Source: Pyrus communis
Lineage: Eukaryota > Streptophyta > Magnoliopsida > Rosales > Rosaceae
Direction: 5' to 3'
DNA: 64,000 nucleotides
Assembly (NCBI RefSeq): GCF_963583255.1
Contig: NC_084806.1
Coordinates: 24,896,735-24,960,734 of the forward strand
Below are positions 1 through 11,300 of this stretch, one piece after another (the first letter of the stretch is position 1; every line of letters begins with the position of its first letter). The translations under genes and the position numbers were made by a program. The notes beneath the pieces were generated by a model, which was not told the DNA's origin, ran no database searches, and was given only the letters and a program-made list of their open reading frames with translations.

Positions 1-774
1 TCTAGGTAGGAGAAATACGGCAGACCTTTACGGAATTTGATTTTATTAAATTCCGGGAAGTATTATATTATTGTTAATATTGATTGACTGATTGGGATTG
101 GATGATAATTGGTTATGCGTATCATTGCTTCATTTGAAAGTTCATAGAATTGTGATTGTGAATTGTTGTTGGAATGTTGCTCATTGATGATATATGTGAA
201 ATATGAAATGAAATTAATAGTGCATCATTCATGATGTATTATGTGGTTGGAGGTTCGGTCTTGAGAAAGGAATTGGAAGTGAGGGTAATTGGAATGGATC
301 TTTTGTGTAGTTGAGTCAAACTTTTAGTAGGTACCAAGTCTCAGGCGAGCCTACAGTGCACGGATTCTTTAAGGGTAATTCGGGGCTGGCGATGAAGAGT
401 TTAAGCAAGATGACTAACAAAAAGGAAATTGGGATCATTGAGTTACTGGGGGTTAATTTGTATAACAGAACATTCCAACCACCATTGCAGAGGTAAAATG
501 CAAGGTATGGGACCTGCAGCTCCGCGTGTTTTATTATATTAAATATAGGGTAAGATGAAGAGTATATTGCATTGCACATGCATTGTTACTGATAATACTT
601 TGATATTTGGTTTTGTGATTTCTTGACACTTAATTTAGTATTGTCAATTACAATGGTAAGGTTATGTCCCTACTAAGTTGTTGAAGCTCATCCCTCTATT
701 GTTATGCAGGTGTAGGAACTAAGTCGAAATGGTGGATGAGATGAGATCAAATTAGATGTGAGGCAAGAATATTT
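1..774 (+). repeat. gypsy-type LTR fragment, left part
   Basis: AT-rich sequence with no credible coding region. The stretch at 685-720 (CTCATCCCTC, then a T-rich run and CAGGTG) resembles the middle of plant Ty3/gypsy LTRs. It appears to continue at 4537, on the far side of the CACTA element, where an LTR-like 3' end (GGGGCGTGACA) is seen. Its left end lies outside the window. The assignment rests on style only. Confidence 0.4.
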
Positions 775-1929
775 CACTACAAAAAATATGGGCACTGCAC
801 ATAATAAATTATTTGTGCCCTTTGAGACCAAAGAGCACCAACAATTGTGCTCATATACCAATTGCAAAGTGCAGCAACTATATTTCCATATGTGCCCTCT
901 ATGGGCGTCACCTTTGATCAATGGGCACCATATAGCTTTTTGTGCTCAGAGAGGTGAGCAAAGAGTCTTTTTGTGCCTTTTCTCTAACAAGGTTGTCAGA
1001 TCACTTTTTCCATCCATGATGGCACAATTTTGTAATCGTGCCCTATCATTTGAATATTTAAAAAAAAAAACAAATTACAATTTAAAAAAAAAAACCCAAG
1101 TTTCCTTCCAACCTAAAAATAAAGAAATTATAAAAATCCTTAGTACATACTTCCAACCTAATAGAGAAAACAAATTTACGCAAGTTCCTTATTTACTTTC
1201 TGGCATGAAAATTCATATCATGCGTTACGGAAAAAATAATCAGCTGCAAAGTAGTTGCAACAAAATATTCTGATCTCCAGCACATACAGAAAACAGAACC
1301 TCCAAGCCATTGAGGTGTAGAAACTTTATTTGAGTGAACATATCAGGATAATCCTCATGGCTACACTCTTCTTGGTGCCCGTCCATTGGTTAGTGTTCAT
1401 CAACAACCTACTTGCATAAAAGGCAAAATTATTAAAAGAAAAAGAAATTGAAAGATAATCCTCATGCATCTCTACCTAGATCCAATTACTAAATTCTCTT
1501 CTCTCAATGCTGCCACACCATAAAACAAAAGTTAACAACAAAATAATTGAGATAATGGGGGACGGGTGGAATCAAAACTAACTCCTCCAATTTAATATGG
1601 ACTAGCAACTGTCAAACCAAGCTTTTAGGAAGCCTTTGAAAAAAACGAAATGGGGTGCTTGGTTTTTACAGCAGAACTCATAAACTTGATCTGAGGATAT
1701 CAAAATTGTAAAGAAATACATGAATTCAGATTTACACCCCACATCTAAGCCAAACACTGGACTTATTGCAACACCAAAACTCTCAAATAGTACCAGAATT
1801 TTGCAATGTGCAGAGAAATACTAAAACATTTCTACCACAATCAAAACCCCTAAAATTAATTTATCCAAACCCTAAATCTAAGAATTTTAACAAATACTTT
1901 AGCATCAATTGAGAGAGGAATTGAGAGAA

Positions 1930-3249
1930 TACCATATACATGGTATGTTACCCGTGGGCCACACTCAACAACATATCCAAGCTGCTCCTTTGTCCTATTT
2001 CCAGAAATAGCAGACAATTATATGAACATATATTCAAATATATTTGAAAACATTATTATTAGATCCCAGAATCTTTTGCTAGGCAGTAAGTAAAAGTATC
2101 AGTCTCAAATAAAATCACCTTAGTTGATTGAAAAGTGGCTCCACAATTTCATCGAAAAGATCTATCAATGCTTTCAATAAGATTGACTCAATCCCTGCTT
2201 CTTGCTCAACTTGAAAATACAGCTGCAATATGAAACCACAACCAAGGGAAGAATATCAACGTACAAACAAAGACAGTACACCTTCATAAAGGGAAACCGA
2301 AACGAAAATGTTCCATTTTGAGTTACCCCAATCACAGAGTTCGTTTCCGACTTATTCTTCACATTGGAATCTCTAATCAGGTTAGCACCAGGAGGAAGAC
2401 AAATAACATACTCTTTATGCCTCAACTCGATAGGCAATGGTGGTACGGAAAAATTCGATTTGAATATATTTGACAGGGTAATTGCTTCGTCCTCTTAACA
2501 AATTTCCATGGCAAAGGCCCTCAATGTATAGCTTCACACATTAAGGGGAGAGTAAGCTGAAGCAAATGCCTGAATTAAATTAATTCTAAGAGCTTTGACA
2601 AAAAATAAACAAATGAATCATTCTAAAATCAAATATAAAAAATTAGTTTTAAATAAAAGTCAAAATTAACTATTGGGTAACTCTCTGATTCTCTCACTAG
2701 AACATACTACTCTGCACTTATCAAGTTACATGTCAAAGTGAAAGAACATGAGGTCAAGAAGCCTGAACCGCATGGATTTCTCATGAAAATATACCCGGCT
2801 GGAGGATGATGTTAAGAACTTGAGTTTCACAAATTGACAACAGTAACCTGTAACAAATATAGGCACATTTGTGTAGTGTACCTGGGAACAAAGCTCGAGA
2901 ATGAATGACTTCAAATCAGAAATAGACAATTCATCCAAAACATGCAACTTCTCATCTGCATCATAAAAAATTTGACACAGACCTTGCAATCTTAAGTATG
3001 ATGAGTGACTTAGAGGCTTCATATTGGTGTTCTTTAACCTTCCCTTCATATCTTCTTTAACGACCTGTTAAAGTGTCAATTAGCAATGGACCAGCCAAAA
3101 GAAAAAAGCAAGGTATGCAAAATCAAACTTAAACCAGACATAGAGTGGAGTGATGGAAACAACAGGCAACACATATACCTTAAAACGATCATCTGTTGGC
3201 ATGAAACTTTTGGCAGCTGCCAACACTTCTGACAACACTTTTCACAATA
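1930..3249 (-). pseudogene. captured nardilysin-like metalloprotease gene fragment (five exons)
   Basis: Reading the minus strand, exons with GT..AG-type borders appear in order at about 3249-3179 (KVLSEVLAAAKSFMPTDDRF), 3064-2882 (61 codons; LKNTNMKPLSHSSYLRLQ), about 2520-2327 (PLPIELRHKEYVICLPPGAN), 2222-2119 (LFDEIVEPLFNQL) and 1994-about 1930 (TKEQLGYVVECGPRVTYHVY). These match the C-terminal half of plant nardilysin, an M16-family zinc peptidase. The M16 catalytic motif lies in the N-terminal half and is absent. The first exon has an in-frame stop just before KVL, and the third has a frameshift near 2485. Introns are kept, so this is DNA-level capture by the CACTA, not a retrocopy. A protease product is not expected; a transcript could still affect the parent gene. 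Confidence 0.8.
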
Positions 3250-3253
3250 ACAA

Positions 3254-3518
3254 CACAACAACAACACAACAAAGCCTTTTCCCACCAGGTGGGGTCGGCT
3301 GTGGGGGATGCAACACGAGGACTTCCCAGATGGTCACGCATCCTTGTACTACTCTCGCCCAAACTCGTTTAACTTCGGAGTTCGGATGGGATCTGGTGCA
3401 TGTGAGCTGGTATGATCACATCCCAAGGATTCGACGTAAGATAGAAGTGACGGATGTCGACTACCTGACGCACTCCCCCTCCTCCTTTATCCGGGCTTGG
3501 GACTGACAATGTAAGATA
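3254..3518 (-). mobile_element. SINE-like retroposon with embedded 5S rRNA module
   Basis: A perfect 20-bp direct repeat (AACACTTTTCACAATAACAA) lies at 3234-3253 and 3519-3538, a target duplication of the length made by LINE-type retroposition. On the minus strand the insert has three modules. The first is a head of about 95 bp (about 3518-3424) that ends in a B-box-like CGTCGAATCC. The second is a 120-bp 5S rRNA-like block (3423-3304). The third is a tail with GCCGACCCCACCTGGTGGG that ends in TTG-rich repeats, typical of Au-type plant SINE 3' ends. It interrupts the captured nardilysin sequence, so it arrived after, or was carried along with, the capture. Confidence 0.8.
3304..3423 (-). pseudogene. 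5S rRNA-derived module inside the SINE
   Basis: The minus strand aligns along its whole length with plant 5S rRNA. It runs from GGGATGTGATCATACCAG through the internal control region (AAGTTAAACGAGTTTGGGCG, GAGTAGTAC, TGGGAAGTCCTCGTGTTGCA) to the 3' end. About a dozen positions differ from the usual plant sequence. It is a single copy within a retroposon and has no 5S spacer or terminator array around it, so it is not a working ribosomal gene. The polymerase III promoter boxes are largely preserved. Confidence 0.85.
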
Positions 3519-4035
3519 AACACTTTTCACAATAACAAATAAGTAAATTTGAGCAAAATTTACCTCTACCAAGCAAAATTTAGCATCTTCTATCTTCACC
3601 ATAGCAGGTGGACTCATCTAAACCAAACCAAAATCAAGATTACCAAAGTTAATTCCAACCGTTAATTTCTATAAAATCATACCTCAAAAGGTAAAACAAA
3701 ATGAAATTGAAGGGTTTTACCTGGATTTGCCAATGCAAGAATTTGAATTTCCAAAAAACCTACTACTGTAAAAACCCCCCAAAATCCCGATATTTATACC
3801 CAAAAAAGAAAGAAAATTTCCAAAACATGAAACCCTAAAAACCAAAAACCCACAAATATGCCCTCCCTGAGGAACCATCCGAGATTCAAATTAGAGAAAT
3901 CGCACGGAAGGGATTGGAGATTATCACATACCGACTCTCTCCCTCCCTCTCTACAAGTCGAAGGATCTCTCTCATAACCCATCCCCTCACCAAATCCCAC
4001 ATAGCCGTTGATACCACCGACTGCAAAATTTGGGG

Positions 4036-4040
<5 letters not shown>

Positions 4041-4073
<33 letters not shown>
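4041..4073. repeat. (GA)n microsatellite
   Basis: An uninterrupted GA dinucleotide run inside the right part of the CACTA element, followed by purine-rich sequence up to about 4190. This resembles a captured promoter or 5' UTR, but no gene can be tied to it. Confidence 0.9.
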
Positions 4074-4075
<2 letters not shown>

Positions 4076-4536
4076 TAGGGTAGAAGAGAGGCTTGGTTCG
4101 ATTGGGAAAGCGAAAGTGAGAGCGAGAGAGAAAGAAGAGGCAGAGGAACTAAGGAAAAGGTGGGGTTAGACGCATGGAAAAGGACAGTGTGAGGTGTGAA
4201 GATTGAGGAAAGTGTTTTTTATTTTGTTTTAAACATTATTTTGAACAAAGTGCACAAAAAATTTACTTGTACTTTAAAAATATTAAATTACAAGGCACAA
4301 TAACATTGATGGTGTCATTGCAAATTAATAAAAAATTTCCATTGCTGACCTTAAGTGGACAAAAGTTATGGTTATGTGCCCAATAATGTGTTTGTGTCTA
4401 TTTTTCTTCACATTAGGCACAATACATGGTGCCCATTACGGAATGAGCATTGTTCCACCCTATTGATGTTTAAACAAACACAAACACCTCATTTGTGTCC
4501 CTAATTTTGTGCCCAGAGGCCATTTTTCTTTTAGTG

Positions 4537-4695
4537 TTTATTTATTTTTAGCCTTGTAAAGAATTCTCGATTCTTTTTATAAGAGGAATCATGTTTTTCA
4601 CCCTGCTTCAACTTCCTTTTATTTAATTTAATTTTTAGCTCACACACTGGATTCGGGTTTGAGTTTTTCCGCCAACCCCGGGTCTGGGGCGTGAC
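4537..4695 (+). repeat. gypsy-type LTR fragment, right part
   Basis: Continues the left fragment after the CACTA insertion and ends in GTCTGGGGCGTGACA, which looks like the 3' terminus of a gypsy LTR. No primer-binding site follows, so this is a solo LTR or a 3' LTR. From 4696 to 4889 nothing is recognisable. Confidence 0.4.
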
Positions 4696-4889
4696 ACGCA
4701 CCAACCCACAACTGACTCAATAACTAGTTTGGAGTTGTCTTTAACAAGGACGTACTTATAAATCTTTTACAATGCAAATTTTAGAGCATATCTCAAAGCA
4801 GCTGGTTCCCAAATCAGAATTAAAGAACTCTAAAGACTAGGATTTCCTCTCTCATCACGAAACTCAACCACTAACAGCATGTTGATTTA

Positions 4890-5188
4890 TCTTGAACAAA
4901 ATGCACTAGTAGCAATTCTATTTTTCAGCTGCAGCACCTCTGTGCCTACTACTGCAGTCAGCCCCATGCTGCTACCTATTAATGTTGTTTGAAACTAGGC
5001 TTTTAGGTTGACTCTTTGATGTAAACTTCCTTGAATTAAGGAATGCTTTTTTCATTGGTCAATTGTCATCAGTAAAGGCCTAAGATCAAGGAGAAGGTTG
5101 CATGTAACCTCTCCTCCTTTACTGCTTCATATAAGGTCTAGTGTAAACACTAATTTATAATGGAAAGCAACTCAAATTCATTTTTCCA
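4890..5188 (+). repeat. copia 5' LTR (299 bp)
   Basis: Direct repeat of 9646-9944. It starts TCTTGAAC (probably a mutated TGTTGAAC) and ends TTTTTCCA immediately before the primer-binding site. CATATAAGG at 5130-5138 is a possible promoter element. Confidence 0.85.
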
Positions 5189-5189
5189 C

Positions 5190-5202
5190 TTGGTATCAAA
5201 GC
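5190..5202 (+). other. primer-binding site of the copia element
   Basis: TTGGTATCAAAGC just inside the 5' LTR. It differs by one base from the initiator-methionine tRNA 3' complement commonly used by plant LTR elements (TGGTATCAGAGC). Confidence 0.8.
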
Positions 5203-5260
5203 CTTGTCCTTCTTAAGGCTGACTCTGCATAGTGGTTTTTCATTCTTCTAAGCAAACAAC

Positions 5261-6130
5261 ATGGTGGAAGAAAATTCAGTAAATCAACAGGCTGAGAGCA
5301 CACTTGCCTCACCTCCTACAAACTTCTCTGAGGTTGATATCATCACAAATCAAAGGCTCAGTTCAGCTTTTTTGAATGAGTTTAATTATCTTTCTTGGTC
5401 AAGAGCAATTACTTTGGCTCTCAGTGGAAGAGCCAAGCTCGGCTTCATCAATGGAGTCATCCACCTAAAGTTACGTAGCCAAATTGTGAAACATGGTTGT
5501 GCAATGATCAATTAGTTATGTCATGGCTGCTAAATTCCATGGAGAAGAAAATTGCTGAAATTTTCAGCTACTTTGATTCCTCACAATATTTATGGAACAA
5601 AGTGAAGGAAACGTATGGCAATCAAAACAACTCGACTTGGGTTTTTCAACTGAAGAGGGACGTTGCAGCTCTTCAACAAGAAGTCAAGTCCTTCATACAA
5701 CATTTTGGTGATCTTACCATTATGTGGAATGAGTTAGATGTCTATCAACATTGTACCGTAGGCACTACGGTGTTATTAAAAGGACTCGAGGAGGATAAAA
5801 TTTTCCAGATTCTAGCAAGCTTGAGCTTGAAGTATGAAGACTTAAGGAGTCACATTTTGATGAATTCAGAGCTTCCCTTTTTCTCTAGCGTATGTGCCAC
5901 CATCCAACATGAAGAAGTTAGAAGACGGGTCATAAAGTTCGACACCAAAGTCATCACGAGATAATCGCAAGCTTATTCTTCAAACCATAAGCCATCTGAG
6001 GTCAAGGTCTACAAGGTAAACGTCTTGACTTAAAGTGCAATCACTGCCTTGGAATTGGGCAGACAAAGGATCATTACTGGATCCTTTATCCCGAGTTGAA
6101 ACCAAAGTTTACCAAGGACATCAAGGGACC
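5261..6130 (+). pseudogene. copia gag, frameshifted
   Basis: Begins MVEENSVNQQAESTLASPP. A copia N-terminal gag motif follows (LNEFNYLSWSRAITLALSGR), then WNKVKETYGNQNN in a shifted frame from about 5497, and a zinc-knuckle remnant (CNHCLGIGQTKDHYWILYP) at about 6035-6090. The frame breaks near 5497, and a stop at 5962 separates the knuckle. In a live element this protein packages the RNA; this copy cannot make it whole. Confidence 0.8.
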
Positions 6131-9100
6131 GATAAGATTACTCAAAGTTCTCCATACAAGGTCAGCCATATGGCGAATCATGCAGCATTTACATTAACTA
6201 ATCTTACAGCCACAACTTCAAATGATGGGTTGTTGGATTTTACCTCAAACCCTGTTGCTCTAATCAATGAATTTGCTTTTGATCTTCAATGCCAAAAATG
6301 GAATGGTGAAAGTGAAAAGACAGCGGGGACTGATTCTGAGGACCACCGTGCCCTACTTGGCAAATTTGCAGGGTTTCTAACGGAGGCTAAGGGAGTACCA
6401 CATGAAGCAACCCCAGGTATCTTCAATGCCTTTTCTACTACTCTAAATACTAGTCGTGTGCATGATTGTTGGATCATTGATTTAGGTGCCACTAACCACA
6501 TGAAAAACCAAACAACGAACTTGCTTGATTTCCAAAACAACGTTATTCCAAGTGTCGGATGCAAATGGAAAAAGTCTTAGTTATGGGTAGAGGAAAAATT
6601 AGGTTGATATATAACAAGTTGAGTCAACAGCCATATATGTTCCTACCTTTTTGTTTCAACTTCTTTCCATAGGAAAAATCAACAAAACACTAAACTGCCT
6701 TACAATTTTCTTACCTCATAATGTGATTTTTCACAACCCAGTTACCGGGAAGACAATTGGTGAAGGGTTCTTCCTCAATGGTCCCTATTATTTGCCAAGG
6801 GAGCTCCCATTATCCAAGGGCCTTTAAGTTAGTTCAATTCCAAGTTCAAAGCAACCCCAAGACTCATATTTGTGGCATCAATGCCTAGCATATCCGTCTG
6901 CACTTATTTTGTCAAAGTCATTTCCTAGTATGTGTCAAACACTTATCAAGTGTGACACTAGTAACTTTTCCAAAATTTCTAGACTACGATTTAATTCCTC
7001 CTTGTCTAGAGCTAGTAAGCAAGCCCTTTGAAATTGTACATTCAAATGTTTTGGGGTCCAATTAATGAATCTTTTGATGGCTATAAGTATTTTGTGAAAT
7101 TTGTTGATGATTTCACCAGAATCACTTGGCTATATCTCTTGAATTTAAAAGTGAAGTTGTTAGCATGTTCAAAGATTTTCACAACCTTGTCATAACTCAC
7201 TTTGATTCCAAATTTCAAACACTAAGATTGGATAATGGCACCAAATACATGTCCAGCAACATGTCACAATATTTGAGCAAGCATGACATATTTCATCAAC
7301 CTAGTTGTATTGGCACCCCCACAACAAAACCGGGAGGGGGGGTTGGTGGCCGAGAGGAAAAATAAAGATCTCCTCGAGAAGACGTGTTCACTCATGCTTC
7401 ACATGAGCATTCCTAAGAAATTCTTGTCTCAAAGAGTGCTCACTGCCATATATTTGATAAACTGACTCCCAAGTCAAGTTTTGGATTTTAAATCACCTCT
7501 AGAAGTTCTTAAATATAGATTCGTAGATTTGTCACACTTGAAATTGTTTGGATATACATGTTTTGTGCACATTCAAGCACCATATCATGATAAGTTGGAT
7601 CCTTGCTTGGTTAAATGTTTGTTTTTGGATATTCTTCAACTCAGAGAGGATACAAGTGCTTTAATCCTATTACTAACAAAATTATGATGTCCAAAGTTGT
7701 TAAATTTGAGGAGTCTATTCCTTTCTTTCACAAAGAATATACAAGTTTAGGTGAGGGGGAAACTTGGGCTGACTTGTTTCCGCTACCTAATTCTAATGTT
7801 GATCCTAACTTGGATTTATTTCCTTGTAATGTTTCTTATGCTCCTGCTTCTGAGCACCTACCATAATCTCTTCCCTTGAGTTCATGTGATGCCTCACAGT
7901 CACATGAAGAAGCTTCCACTACTCCTTTTAGTCACCGAGAGGTTCAACTGCCACCAGCACGCATAAATCCTCCCAGGGCACACAAGCCTCTACCCAAATT
8001 GTTAGATTATGAAATATATGCAACAAGGTACCCTCTCTTCAACTCCCTTGCATACGACCCTTCTATACATCTTTCCTCAATTCCCTCTCAAACCACCGAG
8101 AGCCCAACATATTTCATGAAGCTAATCTTCATTCCTAATGGAGACAAGCTATGGATAAAGAATTATGTGCTTTAAGTGACAACCATACTTAGCATTGCTT
8201 AACTTCCTCATATAAAGAAAGTCGTGGGTAGTAGGTGGGTTTACAAGGTCAAGTTTCACTCGGACATATCTATTGAGCACCATAAAGCACAATTGGTGGC
8301 TCAAGGCTTTACTCGAACCTACAGGGCGGACTACAAAGAGACCTTTGCACCCGTGGCCAAGATGAATACAGTTCACGTTCTTTTTTCCATGGCAGTTAAC
8401 CAAGGGTGGTCCTTGTTTCAAATGGATGTTAAAAAAAAAAAACCTTTTTGCATAGAGAACTTAAAGATGAGGTATACATATAGTTGCCTCAATGACACTT
8501 TCAAGCCTTTCACAATGGTCTAGTGTGTAAGCTCCACAAAGCCATTTATGGCTTAAACATTCCCCTCGGGCATGGTACGCAAAGTTAAGCTCGGTTTTAG
8601 AAGAGGTAGGGTTCTCTAGAAGGAACGCAGATTCATCATTGTTCATTCGAATTAGGTCTGCAGGTAAATTGGTGGTGTTGATTTATGTCGATGATCTTAT
8701 CATTACTGGGGATAATATGGATGAAATCATTTCTCTCGAACGGTCTTTCCAGACAAAGTTTGCTATCAAAGATCTTGGAAAGTTAAACAACTTTCTTTGT
8801 ATTGAGATGGCAACCTCTCACAAGGGTTTGCTCTTGAATCAAAGAAAATATGTGTTGGACCTTCTTCAAGAGGCCGATATGCTTGAATACAAACCTGCCA
8901 TTACCCTTTTGGATTGCAAGTTAAAGATGGACATAGAACACGAATCTCTCACTCATGTAAGTTATTACCAATGGTTAGTTGGCAAACTTATTTATCTTCC
9001 TATAATCAGGATCGATATCATTTATGCCGTGAGTCTTGTTAGCCAATTTATGCATGCTCCCATTGTTAACCATCACCAAATTGTCAAGAGGATATTACGG

Positions 9101-9630
9101 TATCTCAAGGGGTCTACTAGGCATGGCATTCTCATGAAAAATAATGGTTCAACGCAAATTCAAGGCTATATGGACGCAGATTTGAGTGTGTAACTCCTCT
9201 TGATTGAAGGTCAACCACGGGTTATTGTACTTTCGTTGGTGCAAATTTTGTCACTTGGAAAAGCAAAAAACAAAACTTTATAGCTCATTCAAGTGACGAG
9301 GCTGAATATAGGGCAATGACGTCCACCTCTTATGAACTTTTATGGCTCAAGGGTCTCCTTCTTGATTTGGGGTTCTCTAGCAATGCACTGATGTCCCTCA
9401 TGTGTGACAACCAAGCTACGATGTACATTACATCCAATCCAGTCTTCCATGAACGCACCAACATATTGAGGTAGATTGTCATTATGTGCGAGCCTAAGTT
9501 CATTCCAAGGTTATTCAAATAGTTTTTACTCATAGCCATGATCAATTAGCTGATTTATTTACCAAAGCCTTGGCTGCTACTCAGTTTCAGCACCTTCATG
9601 GCAAGCTTGGATCCATTAATCTCCTAGATC
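6131..9630 (+). pseudogene. copia pol (protease, integrase, RT, RNase H), decayed
   Basis: Domains appear in copia order in all three frames. The protease remnant DCWIIDLGATNHM at about 6465 has leucine where the active-site D-S/T-G has serine or threonine. Integrase is at 7080-7480 (FVDDFTRITWLYLL, LDNGTKYMS). Reverse transcriptase has GSRWVYKVKFH and LVAQGFTRTYRADYKETFAP at 8224-8360, and LIYVDDLIITGDN at about 8670, which keeps the catalytic YVDD. The connection and RNase H part is at 8750-9600 (SDEAEYRAM, NPVFHERTNI). An A-run at 8430-8442 replaces part of the RT fingers region and shifts the frame. There are many stops. Confidence 0.85.
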
Positions 9631-9645
9631 CATCTTAAAGGGGAT

Positions 9646-9944
9646 TCTTGAACGAAATGCAGCAGTAGCAATCCTATTTTTCAGCTGCAACATGTTTGTG
9701 TCTACTGCTACAGTCAACCCCATGCTGCTGCCTATTAATGTGCCTTGAAACTCAGCTTTTAGGTTGACTCTTTGATGTAAACTTCCTTGAATTATGAAAT
9801 GTTTTTTCCATTGGCTAATTGTCATCAGTAGGGGGCTAAGATCAAGGAGAAGGTTGCGTGTAACCTTTTCTCTTTTGCTGCGTCATATAAGGTCTGGTGT
9901 AAACACAAATTCATAAAGGAAAACAACTCAAATTCATGTTTTCA
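9646..9944 (+). repeat. copia 3' LTR (299 bp)
   Basis: Same length as the 5' LTR and closely similar, with scattered substitutions. It is preceded by the purine tract TTAAAGGGGAT (9635-9645). It starts TCTTGAACGAAATG and ends TGTTTTCA. Confidence 0.85.
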
Positions 9945-10488
9945 TAATTTAAGACATAACCATCAAAATTGATTTACTACTTGTTTCTTGGGGGTACCTT
10001 TCACTTAATTATTCGTGTATCTATTGACAATGTCTCATAAGGTAAAACCTAATCAGTTAGATAAGCCCTAACTATCCGATAAGGTGCTAAAAGGTGATTA
10101 GTTTCAATTTTAATAAAATAATATTAATTGTACTAAAGGGTGGAAGATTTTAACTAAGTTGCACAATGCACTCATCATAATAATTTGATATCAAACTCGT
10201 TATCTATAGGAGTTGAAGTAAAAGGCCAACATATACAACATCTTTTCAAAGGTTGTAAACATATCTCTAGCTTAGCCAGTTTGAGTTGGCTTATGAAGCT
10301 ATACAGCTCGAAAAGAAGAATGCAAAATATCAGATCAAATCGAACTGAGTTAATTAGGTCGGTTCCCAGCTCTTGTTTAGTAGTCTCCTCTCTTATATGT
10401 AAACTTTACGTGGTTATATAATTAAAACAAAAAACAAGGAGTTGGCTGACCTGATCATGAAACCATAGCCATTGGAGACCAAGCATAG
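9945..10488. other. AT-rich intergenic sequence
   Basis: I see no gene, RNA or defined repeat here. Open frames are short and show no recognisable protein. Confidence 0.6.
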
Positions 10489-10853
10489 AGGATGAAGGCT
10501 AAGGCAACCCCAAAGTCTTTTACAATGCACCTAGCCGGATACAACTACTTTATCTAAAGCATTTTTTGTGTATCTAGGGTTTGCAGGGACCTTAATTAGT
10601 ATTTATACTGGCTAAGGCATTAAGGTTCTGTACATAAAAGAATCCCAAATCCCACTTTTTTAGCCTATCAGTTAAGAATCATAATCACATATAATCAAGG
10701 ACTCCATCAATCTTACTTGTATTACAAGACACCTAATATAAGATTGATACCTTAGGAGATCAAATCACAATATCTATGTTAATATCCAATATTACATTCC
10801 TATTATACATTGTAGACCATTTAAGGTTGATTTATATTGGAATAATTCCAACA
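10489..10853 (-). repeat. LTR of a minus-strand non-coding LTR element (3' copy)
   Basis: Direct repeat of 25511-25865 at clearly recognisable similarity. On the minus strand it starts TGTTGGAATTATTCC and is preceded by a purine tract GGTGGGAGAA (10863-10854), as a 3' LTR should be. A TATAAATAC lies near the middle. The end near 10489 is defined only by where similarity stops, and I could not find matching target duplications. Confidence 0.65.
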
Positions 10854-11069
10854 TTCTCCCACCGGTCTATGAATATAATATTTATATTTATACTTGAGAT
10901 TGGAAGTTAAAGTCACTTTAATGGGCATGTAGTTGTGATAAAATCCTATCCTTGATACAAGTTTTAGTCAAATAAGTCTTTCAACATGGAACTAACAAGG
11001 TTGTTGGGTTGACACAACCCAAACTTTTACTGCAGTTGCAAATAAAACAAAAAAAATCATAAAACATAA

Positions 11070-11300
11070 TTAATTCAACACCTACGAGCAAGATGAATTA
11101 ACATGTTTTTGACACTGGTCATATACCATATCAGTTACTTTCTTGAGAAAATTTTCAACACTTATGAGCAAGATGAAAAAAAACCCTCACAACTAATACA
11201 ACATACAAAACATGTCATGCTATTTTAAGTTGAACCAAAAGAATCAAACCACACCTACGAGCAAGAAGATTAACCCTTCCATATGATTTAAAATATATTT
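11070..11300. repeat. dispersed segment, copy 1
   Basis: Contains CACCTACGAGCAAGATGAAT, TTCAACACTTATGAGCAAGA and CACCTACGAGCAAGAAGATT in the same order as 12875-13095. The copies are diverged but collinear. Confidence 0.6.

Larger units (their letters stand above)
775..4536. mobile_element. non-autonomous CACTA (En/Spm) transposon
   Basis: The left end reads CACTACAAAAAATATGGGCA and the right end, on the other strand, CACTAAAAGAAAAATGG. A 3-bp duplication TTT flanks both sides (772-774 and 4537-4539), which is the family's usual target size. Both ends are rich in subterminal GTGCCC/GGGCAC and GTGCC motifs (800-1040 and 4250-4515), as expected of CACTA transposase-binding arrays. No transposase gene is present. 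The interior holds captured host exons on the minus strand and a younger retroposon. The element sits in an LTR-like sequence that resumes at 4537. Confidence 0.85.
4890..9944 (+). mobile_element. Ty1/copia retrotransposon, decayed, complete in layout
   Basis: Two direct LTRs of 299 bp enclose a tRNA-Met-type primer-binding site, gag, protease, integrase, reverse transcriptase and RNase H in copia order, and a purine tract. The coding region is broken by many stops and frameshifts, so the element cannot move by itself. The 5-bp sequences outside the LTRs (ATTTA on the left, TAATT on the right) do not match, so no clean target duplication can be claimed. Confidence 0.9.

Noticed and set aside
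3304..3423. Functional 5S rRNA gene
   Set aside because: It is a single copy inside a retroposon, with substitutions and no 5S spacer or T-run terminator. Treated as a derived module.
3254..3518. Cassandra (5S-containing TRIM) LTR
   Set aside because: Cassandra LTRs have TG..CA ends and 5-bp target duplications. Here the duplication is 20 bp, the ends are not TG..CA, and the tail is of Au-SINE type.
3545..3617. Possible further captured exon on the minus strand (PPAMVKIEDAKFCLVE)
   Set aside because: It ends at a donor-like AGGTAA, but I cannot match it to nardilysin or another protein with confidence.
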